Counted from the first letter of the stretch, positions 10,826-22,741 are shown. The stretch is DNA of 64,000 nt from Catenaria anguillulae PL171 (GCA_002102555.1 MCFL01000014.1:62001-126000); one strand, 5' to 3'. The notes: a model not told the origin generated them from the letters alone. A program made the numbers and translations.

Positions 10826-11608
10826 GCGCATTAACGGAGGAACTTGAGGAATTGGACCAATTTGTACATACAATGCTACGTATTTATCTCAAGTTCGTTC
10901 CTTCCGTGAGACAACTGTTCCCCGAATCCTCGGCGTGCGAAACGACCCACACGTCTGCAGCAGCACATCCAACTGCACATTCAATGCTCGTCAGCGTGGT
11001 CGTGACCCGGGTTACTTGCTGTTGCTTCGGGACGGACGGGATCCTGGCTGCCATACCGAGTGCAGACTGGACCGAGCGCTAGCATGTTCCACTGGCGTTC
11101 GATTTAGATCAAGAGAGGACTCCTTCGATTGCGAGCAGGCAAATGCCGGCTTGGTCCAAATGCCAAGGTGCAGCTTGCACATCTTGCAAAATGCCAACAT
11201 TTTGATGAGAGGCACGTGGTTTCATCAGGCGGCCCATGCATGTATACATAATGCAATCATCGTGCAATGGACCGACGCCACACCTCTGCCCTTTTCTCAT
11301 CTGGAAGTTCAGAAGCCCTTCAGCAGGTGCTGACTGAGGTTGGGTTTGGAGGCACACGTCCTCCGCCGATCTCTTGGCACTGAGCCGTTGGCTCGCTGGC
11401 TCGCATCGCCCAGGTCGGTCAAATGCAACGCACGGCCCCGGTTTCGACGGCAATTGCATTGCAACCAAAGACCATGCATTGACCTGAATGAATAAAGAAT
11501 AGTCACTGCACTGCTTCCCGGATATCGTATGAAGTGAGCCTCGCCCCGCCCGCCCTCACTTGCCCACTCTGCACCTCACCACATTCCCACGTCGCGCCTC
11601 ACCTTACC
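10826..11608. other. Intergenic, RPB11 to MINDY-like gene
   Basis: About 780 bases downstream of RPB11 and upstream of the next plus-strand start. I find no conserved ORF, tRNA-like cloverleaf or repeat. The last 80 bases before the start are C/T-rich, a common fungal promoter/leader feature. Confidence 0.45.
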
Positions 11609-13024
11609 ATGGATCTCCTCGTTGAAATCGACAACTCGGTCAAGGTCCGCGAGCTCTCGACACGGTCCACCATCGACTCGAACCTCTTCTTTGCGGTGCG
11701 TGTGTTGCCCGCATGCTCGCGCCGATTGGCCAAATGTCTCGCGACGCCGCCTGGCTGGCAGTCTTGCTCACGACAGTATTGCGCCACCCAATCCATGGAT
11801 GGATGCATCGTCTCTGTAGCCGTACTAAACCTCCTCATCCTGCGTGGCCAATACCGCTGCCCGCTGTCCCGTCCATTGAGGTCATGCACCTCGCGCCACT
11901 CGTGGCCGATTTCCTGACGGCGGCCGCCGAGCATTTTCCCGAGCAAAACGGATACTCTGTCCAACACGCCTGCAGCTTTCTCAACCAAAACGCTCGCACC
12001 GGTATACACACCGGCATTCGCCGTGCCCACTCTTGACTGGTTGACAACTTGCTGACGCAACGCCACTGTATCCAGAAATCATCCTCAACCCGCACTGCAA
12101 CCAACCAACCTCATTCGACCCGTCGCCCGTCCTTGAATTTCTCCGCTTCCTGTCCATTCCCATCTCTCACTCGATCGTCGCCGACCCGCTCGAGGCATTC
12201 CAACTGCGTTCCGAGCTCGACCGTTACGGGACCTGGTCCAATGCCCGCCAACACCTTGCCTCGTCGCCCAACCTGCAATCCCTTGCCCAATCTCTGACCG
12301 AAGCCATCTGCGGCATCACGCCCGCCTATGCCGCCGTGCTCGGCATGCCCACGGCAACCGCATTTGATTTCGGGCTCTACTACAATGCCGTCACGGGCGA
12401 TTTCCAAGTGTTGGCTTACACGCCCAGGACAAAGGTACCGGTCGTGTTTCACGCGGCCAAGGTGGACGAGGATGGATGGGTCGCTTTTGAGCATGTGGCC
12501 ACGGCCGCCACGGTCAAGGTCGGAGCAAGCATCGGTGAGCGGCCCGCAAGGCAATTTACCGACGAGGCGTTCAATCCGCTGCATGTGCATGATTTGGACG
12601 GCATGCTGTATGTGGACTTGAGCACGCGCGAGCAAGCTGATAAAGAGTATGTCCCCGCCCTTCTCTGCATCGCTTCTCATTTTCTTTTTTTTTTCTCACA
12701 AGTACATGTCTGCGTCTTGCATCTAGTTACGCCATTGCACTTGCCATGGAAGACGCGGCCGCCATTGAAGCCGCGCGCGACGCCGCTGGCGCGCCCATTG
12801 GACTCACTGTCACTGCGCTGTCTGCGGGCGGCGACGGCCCAAACATGGGCGGCGGGTACATTCCGCCGGCCCATTTGGCCAGGGCAAAGAGCAAGAAGAA
12901 GAACAAGGACACGGGTGACGCCGTGGACGAATCCAAGGTCGTGAATGGGGAAAAGCCCACAAAGAAAAAGTTTTTGGGCTTGTTTGGAAAGAAGAAGAGC
13001 AAGTCGGCCGTCACCGAAGAGTAA
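11609..13024 (+). CDS. MINDY (FAM63)-like protein, probably catalytically dead
   Basis: The start MDLLVEIDNSVKVRELSTRS is followed by TIDSNLFFA, an intron from 11696, then VLNLLILRGQY. Together they align without gaps to the MINDY deubiquitinase active-site stretch (NGPC-PLLAIVNVLLLRG): the catalytic Cys position is Asn. Later exons (12076-12646 and 12727-13024; introns 12002-12075 and 12647-12726) contain SFDPSPVLEFLRFLSIPISH and SIVADP, which fits the MINDY 'FTPE...LF.LP..HGWLVDP' region. The C-terminus is Lys-rich (AKSKKKNKD, KKFLGLFGKKK). The frame breaks by one base near 11865, so either the sequence is wrong there or the gene is damaged. The later half has no recognisable catalytic His. 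The family call is tentative; it could be another fold that resembles MINDY over one stretch. Confidence 0.4.
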
Positions 13025-13489
13025 AAGTGTGCGCAAGTGTGCGCGCGGGTGGTCTCAAAGGAGCGGAAATGGACCGTGGCATAGAGGTTGGGCAGTGTCC
13101 CCGTGTCGAATGAGCTGTTGTTTTCTTTTTTTTTTTCCTGTTTGATTCCAGTGTTTCCATTTGGCTGTAACCGTTATACGCTCAAGTTTTGTCCTGTAAA
13201 CTTACGATTCAACGAAAGGGACAGTGATCTCTGCATCCACGCGAAGACCGTGACGTTGACATTGAAAAAGCTAGTCCCATCACATCGACACATTCGAAGG
13301 CCATTCAAAGGCTGGCCAATCCGGTCAGGCGACCGCAGCAGTGGGAGAGGTGGTCATCATTCGAATTCATTGCGGTTGATGAATGTGCGCATGTACAGTA
13401 ATGGAATACTATATAGGAAAAGTAGCTCAAAACAAGAATAACACCAAAACAGTCAACTACAAAAAGTGTGCAATACCCAGCTACTCAAC
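13025..13489. other. Intergenic between convergent genes
   Basis: 465 bases separate the MINDY-like stop from the mitochondrial EF-G stop. T runs lie near 13125-13140, and an A/T-rich patch near 13400-13470 suggests 3' UTR and polyadenylation signals. No gene is seen. Confidence 0.45.
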
Positions 13490-14573
13490 CTAATTCTTGG
13501 CCGCCTGCTCGGCCTTGCGCTGCTCCTGGTACTCCTTGATCAAATCCGCTTGCACATTAGGCATCACGGGCTCGTGCCGGAGATACTCCATGGCAAACTC
13601 ACCCTTGCCCTGCGTGATGGACCGCAAATCCGTCGAGTAACCAAACATGTTGTTGAGCGGGACGAGCGCTTGGATCACGACATACTCCTCCTGGACCTCG
13701 GAATCCGTAATGGTACCCTTGCGCTTGTTGATGCCACCCATGACGGCGCCCTGGAACTCGGAGGGGGCAGTCACGCTGACCGACATGATGGGCTCAAGGA
13801 CAATCGGGCTGGCCTTTGCCATGGCCTCGCGGAAGGCGTAGATGGTGGCTGTGCGGAAGGCAAGTTCGTTGGAATCGACAGAGTGGGCGAGACCGTCTTG
13901 CAAGACCATGCGTGCACCAGTGATGGGGTGACCAGTCAGCGGACCCTTGATGAGCGCCTCGTTGAAACCCTTTTCACAAGCAGGGATAAAGTTGGACGGA
14001 ATAGATCCGCCGACGACTTGGTTGTCGAAGTGGTTTTCTTGCAACTTGGCGGCAAGCTCCGTTTCGGAAAGCGGCGTCTCGCCCTGCTCTTGCGCTTCGG
14101 CAATTTCGGCCTCGACAGCGGCACTCGTGGGCTCAATGTAGCCAATGACACGACCGAATTGACCGGAACCGCCACTCTGCTTCTTGTGCGTGTAGTTGAA
14201 GGTGGCCTTTTGCGTGATGGTTTCGCGGAACGCAACCTGGGGCTTGCCCGTGGTGCACTCGACATTGTACTCGCGGCGCATCCGCTCGACGTAAATCTCC
14301 AAGTGCAACTCGCCCATGCCGGAAATGATGGTCTCCTTGGACTCGTTGTCGACGTGGACACGGAAAGTCGGATCTTCCTTTTGGAAACGGTTGAGCGCCT
14401 TTGAGAAGTTGGCAGTATCCTTACCCTTGGGGTGAATGGCAAGCTGAATCACGGGCTCGGGCACAAAGATGGACGTCATGGCCAAGCGCGACTGGCCATC
14501 GGTAAAGGAATCGCCCGACGAGCACTCAACACCAAACAAGGCACAAATCTCGCCCGCAGCGACCGACTCAACA

Positions 14574-14604
<31 letters not shown>

Positions 14605-15877
14605 CGCGCGGAACCTTGACCTTCTTGCCCGTACGCACATTGTACAGCGTCATGCCCTTGGCAAGTGTGCCCTGGTACACGCGCACATAGGTCAATTGAC
14701 CAAACCGGCCTTCTTCGAGCTTGAACGCCAAGCCCACAAATGGCTTTTCCGAATCCGAGCTGAGCACAACCTTGGCCTCGTGGTTCTTGACATCCAATGC
14801 CACGTTTTCCACGTCGTTCGGGCTCGGCAAGTAATGGCCAACGCCGTCCAACATGGGCTGTACACCCGTGTTCTTGTAGGCGGATCCCATGTACACGGGC
14901 ACAAACTTGCGAGCGAGCGTTGCGCGGCGAATACCGGCCATGAGCTGCTCGGGCGTGGGTGTTTCTTCGCAGAGGAAAATGTCGGCGATTTCGTCGTCCA
15001 CATCGGCAACAGCCTCAATAAGTTGCTGGCGCTTGGTGTGGACAAGGTCTTTCAAGTCGGCGGGGATCGGGGCTTCGCGGACGGTTTCGCCCTTGGGGCC
15101 TTCGTTGTACAAAGCCTTTTCGTGAATCAGGTCGACGACGCCGCAGAACGAGTCTTCGGAGCCAATGGGAACTTGGACGGCGGCAGCAGAGAGGTGCAAT
15201 TTGGAACGGATTTGGTCAATGACTCGCCAAGGGTTGGCGCCAGCACTGGGACGGAACAAAGATGAGAGTGGATTGTCAACACGAGAAGATGTCAACTGTG
15301 GTGGGAAACCAAGGCCGTACCGATCCATCTTGTTAATAAAGGCAATCCGAGGAACCGAGTACCGCTTCATTTGACGGTCCACCGTCATGGTCTGACTCTG
15401 CACGCCAGAAACGGAGCACAACACCAATACTGCACCATCCAATACACGCAGCGCCCGCTCGACTTCAATGGTGAAATCCACGTGCCCAGGTGTATCAATG
15501 ATGTTGACCTTGTAGTCCCCCACTGAGTATAGGTAGCGGCCGACTGAATGGTGATACCCTTTTCGCGCTCCAACTCCATCGAGTCCATCTTGGCACCCAC
15601 ATTGTCCTTTCCACGGACCTCGTGGATTTCGCGAATGCGGCCAGTGTAGAACAAGATGCGTTCCGTAGAGTGGTCTTGCCCGAGTCGATGTGTGCCGAAT
15701 ACCAATGTTGCGGATGAGGCGAGCCGTTCAGAGTCGCAGCCGAGGTTGAGGCAAAGCGGGCAAAGGCAAGCCGGCCAGGAGGGTCGGTTTGGCAGCTTGG
15801 GAAAGGGGTTCGACAACGGCCGTGGCCGAAGCGGCGCCCAGGGATCGGGTCACGAGGTTGACGGCCGACCGAAACAT
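13490..15877 (-). CDS. MEF1: Mitochondrial translation elongation factor G (GFM1/MEF1)
   Basis: This GTPase moves tRNAs and mRNA through the mitochondrial ribosome. The ATG at 15877 begins a presequence ([17 protein letters not shown]). GTPase motifs follow: [10 protein letters not shown] (G1), the switch I region [31 protein letters not shown] (G3) and AFINKMDR (G4). Domains II-V then run uninterrupted to a TAA at 13490 (e.g. [55 protein letters not shown]). An intron of 75 nt at 15320-15246 splits KMDR|AGANPW; because 75 is a multiple of three, the ORF reads through it. Between 15877 and 15520 the motifs fall in three frames, with three one-base losses near 15699, 15667 and 15520 that together restore the original frame, plus a further disturbance around 15725-15775. 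The remaining 560+ codons are intact, so local sequence error is more likely than a pseudogene. Confidence 0.93.
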
Positions 15878-16260
15878 GATTGGCGGTCACCAAGGTTCAG
15901 CAAGCGTCGGCAGCGAGGAGCCGATGGGTGTTGAGAGACTTTGGTCGGTGGCCGAGTGCGGCTGGGACGGTCCGGGGAATGGAACGGCAGGGGCGGTGCA
16001 GTGGGACAGCTGAGATGGTACGCCGGCATGTGGCTGTATCGACTGGTCCTTCCCGTCAGCTGTCGTGCATGGACACAGAGTGTGCTTTTCTCCTTGCAAT
16101 TGGCTCCGGAAGTTCCGTTGTCCATCGACATTGACAGACTCAGGTGGCCCAATCGGCGGACCACTCGCCGATCGCTCACTGTCAAACTTCCCGGTCAGGT
16201 CAGTCTCACCGTGGAAGTCTGTACATACGGTAACCATCCACAACACAACACAATACATAG
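15878..16260. other. Promoter region of mitochondrial EF-G gene
   Basis: 383 bases lie between the mevalonate kinase stop and the EF-G start, both genes on the minus strand. It should hold the EF-G promoter and the kinase 3' UTR. I see no motif I can defend. Confidence 0.4.
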
Positions 16261-17778
16261 CTACAAGGCAGCAACCTCAGGCTCCTCTCCCTGACCAAAC
16301 ACGCTTACAATCTTGTCCACGCTTGCCTCTCTCATCCAACCTTCCAGCTGCCGCCACTGATCCATTCCCACGCTCGCAGCCGGGGCTTCTACATGTGCGC
16401 GCTTCTTTCCCTTCTTTTTGGGACTTGCGCTCCCATTCTCGATCGCATCCCACGTCAACCCTATCGGTCCATGCACTCGCACACCCACTCCGCCCACACG
16501 CGTGCGAAACACCTCAACCCATTCGCCAGCAACTCACACTGGAGCTGGTTTGCCCTGCGGTCTTTGTCCTTGCCCTCGGCCAGGTACACGAGCGCACACC
16601 CGCCACCCCAGCGCCGTCAACTTGCCCGCAAACCCATGCCTCTCGGCCATGGCCACGATCGCGTCCAGAGTCGGATGGCCCACTTGAGTGCAGAAGCAGC
16701 GCGTGATTGACGCGAATCAGTTCGCACAGGTGCTCTTTTGGCGGCGGATTGGTCGTCAGAGCTCGCGGCCCTTGCTGGCCAGAGCATGCATGGCATCCAG
16801 CACGGGATCAATCACGGGGGAGGAGGTCGCGACGGGCACGCACTTTGTTGACTTGAATCATGGTGTTTTTCGTCACTTTGGAATCGATCAGGAGAAACTC
16901 AAGCGAGGGAAGACTGTCATCCTCAGTTAGCGGGAAAAAATGTGGAGAGAAAAGAGTCATGGAGCGCCGTACTCGGTCAAAGTTTGCATTCCTTCCGTCT
17001 TGGTGTAGGCCAATGCACCACCATACGTCACCACAGTGTTGTCGACGCCCGACGGGTTTCCGTGAATCACCTTTTCGGCAATCAGCGCCCAAGCGTTAAT
17101 GAGCTCGCGCACATTCTTGTCCGGCACCTCTTCCGTCTCCGTGTCGGCCGGTGGCGCCACTGTTTTGCTGGTGATGCGCTCACGTCCACTTTGTCCTCTT
17201 TGCCGCATGCCCCCAAGGTCTCGCGTCATCCGATGTAAGCACGCCAAATCCACCCATGATGGCGGCCACCACGGCCACGCTCAAACTCGCTGAACTGCCC
17301 AGTCCACTGCCAATTGGAATCTCGGACCGCAGCGTGAGCGACAAGCTCGGAAGCGGGCCGGGGCACAACCCGTCAATCAAATGCAACGCGCCAAGGCGGC
17401 TGCCACCTGATTCGCGTCCAACGTGGCCGAGGTGCCAGCACGCCTCGACCAGCCCAACAAGTCGTGTGCGTGCTTCGGGCGTGAGTGTCTGCGGGTCATG
17501 CAACGACCCGGCGGACCGCAAAGGTTCAAGATCGGACAGGGGAATGGCCAGGTCGACCTTGACGTCGGGCATGCAAAGTGTGATGATTGTGCATCCGTTG
17601 TGGTGGCGGGCAGAATCACGGCGTAAGAGCGCAGGTTGACGGCCGTGGCGACGGCCAGTTTGTTGTAAACGACGCTGTGCTCGCCAAACAGAATTGTCTT
17701 GCCTGGGCAGACGCAGAGTAGGGCGGACAGTTGGTGCCGGTGAAGTCCGAGGTTCTCATTGTGGTGTGATGTATTCAT
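16261..17778 (-). CDS. Mevalonate kinase
   Basis: This GHMP kinase phosphorylates mevalonate in the isoprenoid/sterol pathway. From the ATG at 17778 the sequence gives [20 protein letters not shown] (substrate motif), then [20 protein letters not shown] (GHMP ATP loop), [20 protein letters not shown] (conserved Asp and HGNPSG), [20 protein letters not shown] and a C-terminal segment ending at 16261. The N-terminal frame breaks by one base near 17587 (before [17 protein letters not shown]). The C-terminal GHMP motif reads [13 protein letters not shown] in frame, but adding one G at each of two G runs (about 16606 and 16616) restores [18 protein letters not shown]. An intron probably lies between 17250 and 17160, and another near 16900. 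The identity is certain; the exon joins are not. Confidence 0.9.
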
Positions 17779-18772
17779 GTGCAATGTTTGGACGGCAGAG
17801 AGGTGTGCACGACGCCGCCAGTGAATTGCGATCGTGCGATCGTGTGACCGCCCCCTCCTTAGCTCCAATCGACTCGTAAACAGCCACCTCAACGGAGGCA
17901 GCAGGGGGAAAAATGGGCATAATCCAGCAATCAGGACAGTGGACTGTTGCCAAAGTGCCATCAGTAGGAACAATTGGAATTTGATTTGAATCCTCATGGG
18001 GTTTGTAGTTGCAGTATTCAGATCAGTAGAGAGTCTTCCTCGGCACGCCAATCAAATGAGTAACATAGCAAGCTGACCACATTCCTCCATCAAGAAAGAA
18101 AAATGTCGCCGCGCTGATTCCGTTCTTGTCCTCCAACCAACGTTAGCGTCAGGATCCGGTGCCCAGCGCGCACTTCAACTTCTTGCCAAACACTGTCGAA
18201 ACAAGTTCGTACCCAAACGGCCTCACCAACTGACCAAAAGCCTTGGTTGCCGCCCAATGGGGGTGACAACCAAGGCATTTTCGGCACTCGTGAACGCTGG
18301 AGCATAGTGTGGCGAGATGTTGAAGAGCCCCCTTGCACAGCATGTCGGTAGTCATTCACGGTTGTGGATGCCTGACGGAGTCCAGGGCAGTGTGCATTCG
18401 TGCATCTGAAAAATTCAACACGTGAGCTGTTGCCACCTGAAAGTGGCTGCAGCGCTCGTGTCTGTCTGGGGACTCTGGGGTCCGAAACGGGCCTTGGCTA
18501 CATTCTAAGTACTAAGGCGGGAAGATAGGCTCACATTAGACCATCTTTCCAAATTAGTCTTTCTATCGGATCCCGCTGGGCCATCGTCATATTCAGCGCA
18601 AGTCCTCTCAACCATCAAGGTGCTTAAATTATACTGTACAATCAAGGAAAGAGCAATACGGGCTGGAAGAAGAAACAACATCATCGCGGGTTGTCAAAAT
18701 GCGGGGATGTGGCAAAACTGGAGTAAAATCGTGGTCAATTCGAAATGCGTGTGTTAACTCCATGTCTCGCCA
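17779..18772. other. Long intergenic region with no gene seen
   Basis: Nearly 1 kb separates the mevalonate kinase start from the 3' end of the kinase gene. The sequence between 18480 and 18740 is more A/T-rich than the surrounding genes. Small ORFs here have no coding bias or homology I can see. It should contain the mevalonate kinase promoter. Confidence 0.45.
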
Positions 18773-21139
18773 TCATGGATTCACCGCAGCTGACCGGTTC
18801 CAAAACCGCTTGATTCCACTGACTGCCGCTGCCACGGCACCAAATGGATGATGGCTTTGTTGCTGCGATGCTTGTTGTTGCTGCTGCTGCTGCTGCTGCG
18901 GTTGTTGCACACCCTGTCCGCCGCGGCCAAGCGTCGACGATCCGCCACCGCCAGGTCCCTTGTTCCCACCCGGTATTGGCGTCAACAAATCCTCAATCTC
19001 CAAGTCCAGAGCATCACGCGGCAGTGACACCACGCCCAGTCCCGGCCCTGGCCCTGGTCCGCGCGTGGCGGCAAATCGCGCATTGGTCGGTGTTGGGCTA
19101 GACGGCGACCCTTGGTATCCGCTGGCTGCTGACGTTGCATTGGGTGTGTGCGGAAGTGGCGGAAGCGATGGTGCACCAAGGCCATGATGGCCGACTGTGG
19201 CCAGCGACGTGTCGACGTGTAATGGCAGAGGCGGAAGATGGTGGTGCGTGTATGAGTGCATGGGCACGGACGAGTGGTGAGGGACATGTGGATTCGGATT
19301 TGGATGTGTGGGAGATGAGTGGCGATGCCGGCGGTTCGCCAAAAGTCAAGGTTGTGGACACCGGGAGGTGGTGGATGCAGGTGGAGGAGGGAGTGTGGGT
19401 GACGCGACGGATGCAATGCCTGGCGGTTGCGGCGGTGGTGGATTGTGAAGATTTGGATTGGAAGCCCTGCGAAGTGAGGCATGGTTCGCATTGCCACCGC
19501 TGCCCAAGGCTTCTTGGGCAATGCTCTTGCGCGGGCTCTGCATTTGCCATCGTACATTTGCAGGTGGGGGCGGAAGGGCGGGCAAGTATTGTGGTACGAC
19601 CTGCGTCAAGGAATCCAAATCGGCGAGCAAATCGTCGAGGTTGGATTGCGATGGGACTGAGGGAAGGTTGACGCCGGATACTCGCTGGGGCGACAAGACG
19701 ACGCCTGGTGGTGGAGGAGGCGGGAGTTGCAGCTGCTGAGAAGCAGGTGACGTGGGATGTCGCTCGTGGATGGGAGCGGCAACACCCTGAACGGTTGGAA
19801 TTGGCAGAGGAGCACGAGGAGTGGAGGCATAGCTGTTGAGTGTCGAGTTGGACGTGAGGCCGCCGGCACCGCCAGAGTGAATGATGGAACTCGTGCGAGA
19901 GGTGAGCGTGGATGGATCAGGTACTTGAGAAACGTTGGCCCCTATGACAATTGAGATGGTGTCAATGTCGGTTCCCATGCACGTCAAAAGGCAACTTGCG
20001 GCAAATCCGTACAGTGTCCGTTGAACGCAACCTGCCCGCTCAGAATACAGTACTCGCTATCCAACTTAAGTGATCGAATCTCGGTGCGCCAGTAAAGAAT
20101 GGGTGCGACAGCGCCTGTGCCGCCGTTGGCCGCTTCATTGGGTCATACTGCAGCATTGCCGACAAGAGCGATATCGCTTCGTTACTTGCTCGACTGGGAA
20201 CCAAACTCGCAAGCGGAACAGGGTTGATTGCGGGGAGCCGCACGTTCAAGGCGGCCAGCAACTTTGCGCCTTGCGGCCAGTTTGAAGGTGTTGGAGACCC
20301 CAGAACGCCAGCGATGCGAAATAGCTGGTCGATTTCGGACGAGCCTGGGAACAGTGGGGCGAGCGAAAAGAGCTCGGCCATGATGCACCCAATGGCCCAA
20401 ATATCGATTGGCGACGAATAGGTCGTGCTTCGCAGGACGATTTCGGGCGCACGATACCAGCGAGTGGATATGTATTCGGTAAATGGTGGACGGGATCGCA
20501 GCTCGCGAGCGAGCCCAAAGTCGGCAATTTTGGTTGTCAACGGCGGTAATGGCGGTGTTGGAGAAGCGGGCGAGGTGGGTGACGACTGCTGGTGCTGCAC
20601 GTGGGATGGAATGACGCACGCCGAGTTGGTCATGAGCAGGTTCTCGGGCTTCATGTCGCGGTGAAAGTAGCCATTCTTGTGCATATAGGCCATTCCGAGT
20701 AGGATTTGGAAACTAGGCGGAAGGAAGGAGGCCGCTGAACATCAGTGAGCTGAGTTGTGACTCGACAAGCAGAGCAAGAGTTAGACTGGGCCGAAGATGA
20801 CGCTGAATCGTACATGATCCATCGAATCTCAGACTCGGAAAACACTCGGCCAGCGTCCTTTCGGGTCTTCATGACCTGGAAAAGGTTTTCGTCCAAATAC
20901 TCAAACACGAAGAACAGGATCGAGTTTTCTCGAATCACCTCTCGAAGGCGGACAATGTTGGGATGGACGAGCTTCTTGAGCGACTTGACTTCGCGCAGGT
21001 TGACACACTCGTCCCAAGTCAAGAACTTTTTCTTCATCTTCTTGATGGCAACCTTTTCGCCCGTGGGCGTGTAGATGGCGAGGGATACGGTACCAAAGCC
21101 GCCGTCGCCAAGCTCTCGGATAACCTTGTAGCGTTGCAT
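18773..21139 (-). CDS. MAK/ICK/MOK-family (RCK) flagellar protein kinase
   Basis: Exon 1 (21139-20814), intron 20813-20713, exon 2 (20712-20066), intron 20065-19942, then a long tail to 18773. Kinase motifs appear in order: GDGGFGTV (P-loop), VAIKKMKKK, the alphaC Glu in [27 protein letters not shown], and an activation loop with TEY followed by [10 protein letters not shown]. This is the RCK group (mammalian MAK, ICK, MOK; Chlamydomonas LF4; worm DYF-5), which limits cilium or flagellum length; TEY rather than TDY is MOK-like. An insert of about 30 residues, rich in Ser/Pro/Thr, separates [14 protein letters not shown] from KIADFG, which is unusual. The tail of 350+ residues is Pro/Ser/His-rich with a poly-Gln run (about 18878-18910) and appears to change frame near 19345, so its sequence is only approximate. 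Confidence 0.9.
18875..18912 (-). repeat. CAG/CAA microsatellite coding poly-Gln
   Basis: A run of CTG/TTG triplets on the plus strand (TGTTGTTGCTGCTGCTGC and onward) codes for nine to ten glutamines in the tail of the flagellar kinase. It is a trinucleotide repeat likely to vary in length. Confidence 0.8.
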
Positions 21140-21613
21140 GATGGTACGTTAGATGAATGACTCGGTCGGGGAATGGGCAGAGCGTGATCGACGGCGATTG
21201 CCAGGAGCGCGCGAGAAGAGGGAATGCCAAAGGAATCCACGATGGCACAGATATCACATGAGATTGCTGTAGCTCCCTGTGTGTTGTTGTGGCATGGTTG
21301 GTCTGCAAGTCAGCGGAGTTTTATCCAATGTAATCAATTCTACGGCATCATGGGAAGAATGACTGAGACATCCAAAAAGAGGTCGGACGCGTCACAATTG
21401 CAAGACCACAAATGCTCAGCCCATGTAGAGCCTCCTTAGCTTCTGCGGTGGCCGTTGGCGTACTGACGAAACTGTTTCATTTTTGATTAATACGGTTCAC
21501 GGCAGGGAAGAAGGAAGGTACGTTCTGGCTCACAATTCCAGCCGAGAGCCTCACGTCATCCATTCTGACTTGTCAACTCATGTCTACGTAAGAACCATAC
21601 TCCTTCATCATTC
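21140..21613. other. Intergenic, upstream of kinase
   Basis: 474 bases between the flagellar kinase start and the end of family remnant A. I see no ORF with coding character. The kinase promoter should lie here. Confidence 0.4.
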
Positions 21614-22741
21614 TCACCACTCGACCGACGCCTTCCACCACTGTTCTGGCACACACCGAATGATTGCCGGCACGTCTTCAACCGATACCACCCTTCCCGC
21701 GTGCTGGACGTACTCAATCAACTTGGTTGAATTGCAAATCTTTGACGATACATCCGCTGTCGGACACCGACGCCATAGCCAGCGGGGTGTTTGCTTGTTC
21801 CACAATCGACCGAAAACGTATTATCCAGGTCACATTCGAGCATCAAGACCACGGCGCAGCCCAAATCCGTGTCGCCAGTGGCGATCTGCTTTGCATCTGG
21901 ACCGCCCTCTGGCGACAACAGCAACGACTTGGCGGAACACTCGCCCTTGATGCAGGTGCTCATCATGCCATGTCGAACGCATACCGAACAAGCGCTTCCA
22001 GCTCATGCTCGTGCTCCTTAATCCCAACAACACAGACTTGATCGTCCACTTTTGGATCTTGGACGAGCGCCATGCGGGCACTAGTCGTGCCCAAATGATC
22101 CTTGTCATCGGGGTCAACTTGGTCCGGGAAAGACGCATCAACCTTGTTACACAGCTCAAGAAACTCGTTCAAGTGGCCTGCCCAAACGCACAGCGGAAAC
22201 CTGGTCTGGAACTGAACTTGCCCATTCTCCTGGAGCCAACGTAACACTTGTATGGCGTTGCGAGTCGGATACTATACTTCGGGCAGCGTGGCATTCAACA
22301 GGTGACTCACAAGGGATGCATCGGTGCCTACATCCGCCCAATCTGAGATGTCGGGCCGTTGCAAGTCGTACACTTGAGTCACGACCTCGGGACAGGTGAG
22401 TAGCCAGTCCAAGAGGCTGATGGTGATGAGGAGCATGGGAAACGATATCTGGTTGCCCAGATTCCGTGGTGAATGTCTTGAAAGAATCGGCGACTCCACC
22501 GGCGATTGTCGAGTGTGAGTGCCGCCCATTGATAGAGCGGAGCGTGTGTTGCGGCTATCGCAGTTTGGCACTTGTGTAAGTGAATGAGGGTGGTACGAAG
22601 CAGAGCTGGGTTGCACCGAGCACACATACGGGTGAAAATCTGTGGACGCGACAACCGATTGCGAGTGTGGGTGGAAAGATCTGCGGTGATCCTCGGACGG
22701 ATCGGAGGACTGTTGAGACGTGGGTACTTCAGTGTGGACAT
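21614..22741 (-). pseudogene. Remnant A of the F-box-like paralogous family
   Basis: Pieces of the family lie in order but in different frames. ALLRTTLIHLHK with YQWAALTLDNRRWSRRFF (22650-22480) matches the 'HWVALDLDNRQDTRQAF' block of member C. VVTQVYDLQRPDISDWADV matches 'VVQVYNLDLHNVATWLSAD'. VLRWLQENGQVQF and LEALVRYAFDMA (22247-21963) match the central block. IATGDTDLGCAVVL (about 21890) and WNKQTPRWLWRR to WWKASVEW (21805-21614) match the C-terminal block. The F-box-like N-terminus and the segment between the central and C-terminal blocks are missing, and there are at least three frame changes, so I treat it as a decayed, truncated copy. Part of the frame loss could be sequencing error, but the missing segments could not. 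Confidence 0.65.

Noticed and set aside
11109-11468. 119-codon minus-strand ORF downstream of RPB11
   Set aside because: Cys/Arg/Pro-rich with no conserved motif; fits random ORFs in GC-rich intergenic DNA.
13466-14404. 312-codon plus-strand ORF
   Set aside because: Shadow of EF-G domains IV-V on the other strand.
14432-15265. 277-codon plus-strand ORF
   Set aside because: It is antisense to the strongly conserved mitochondrial EF-G and has no motif of its own.
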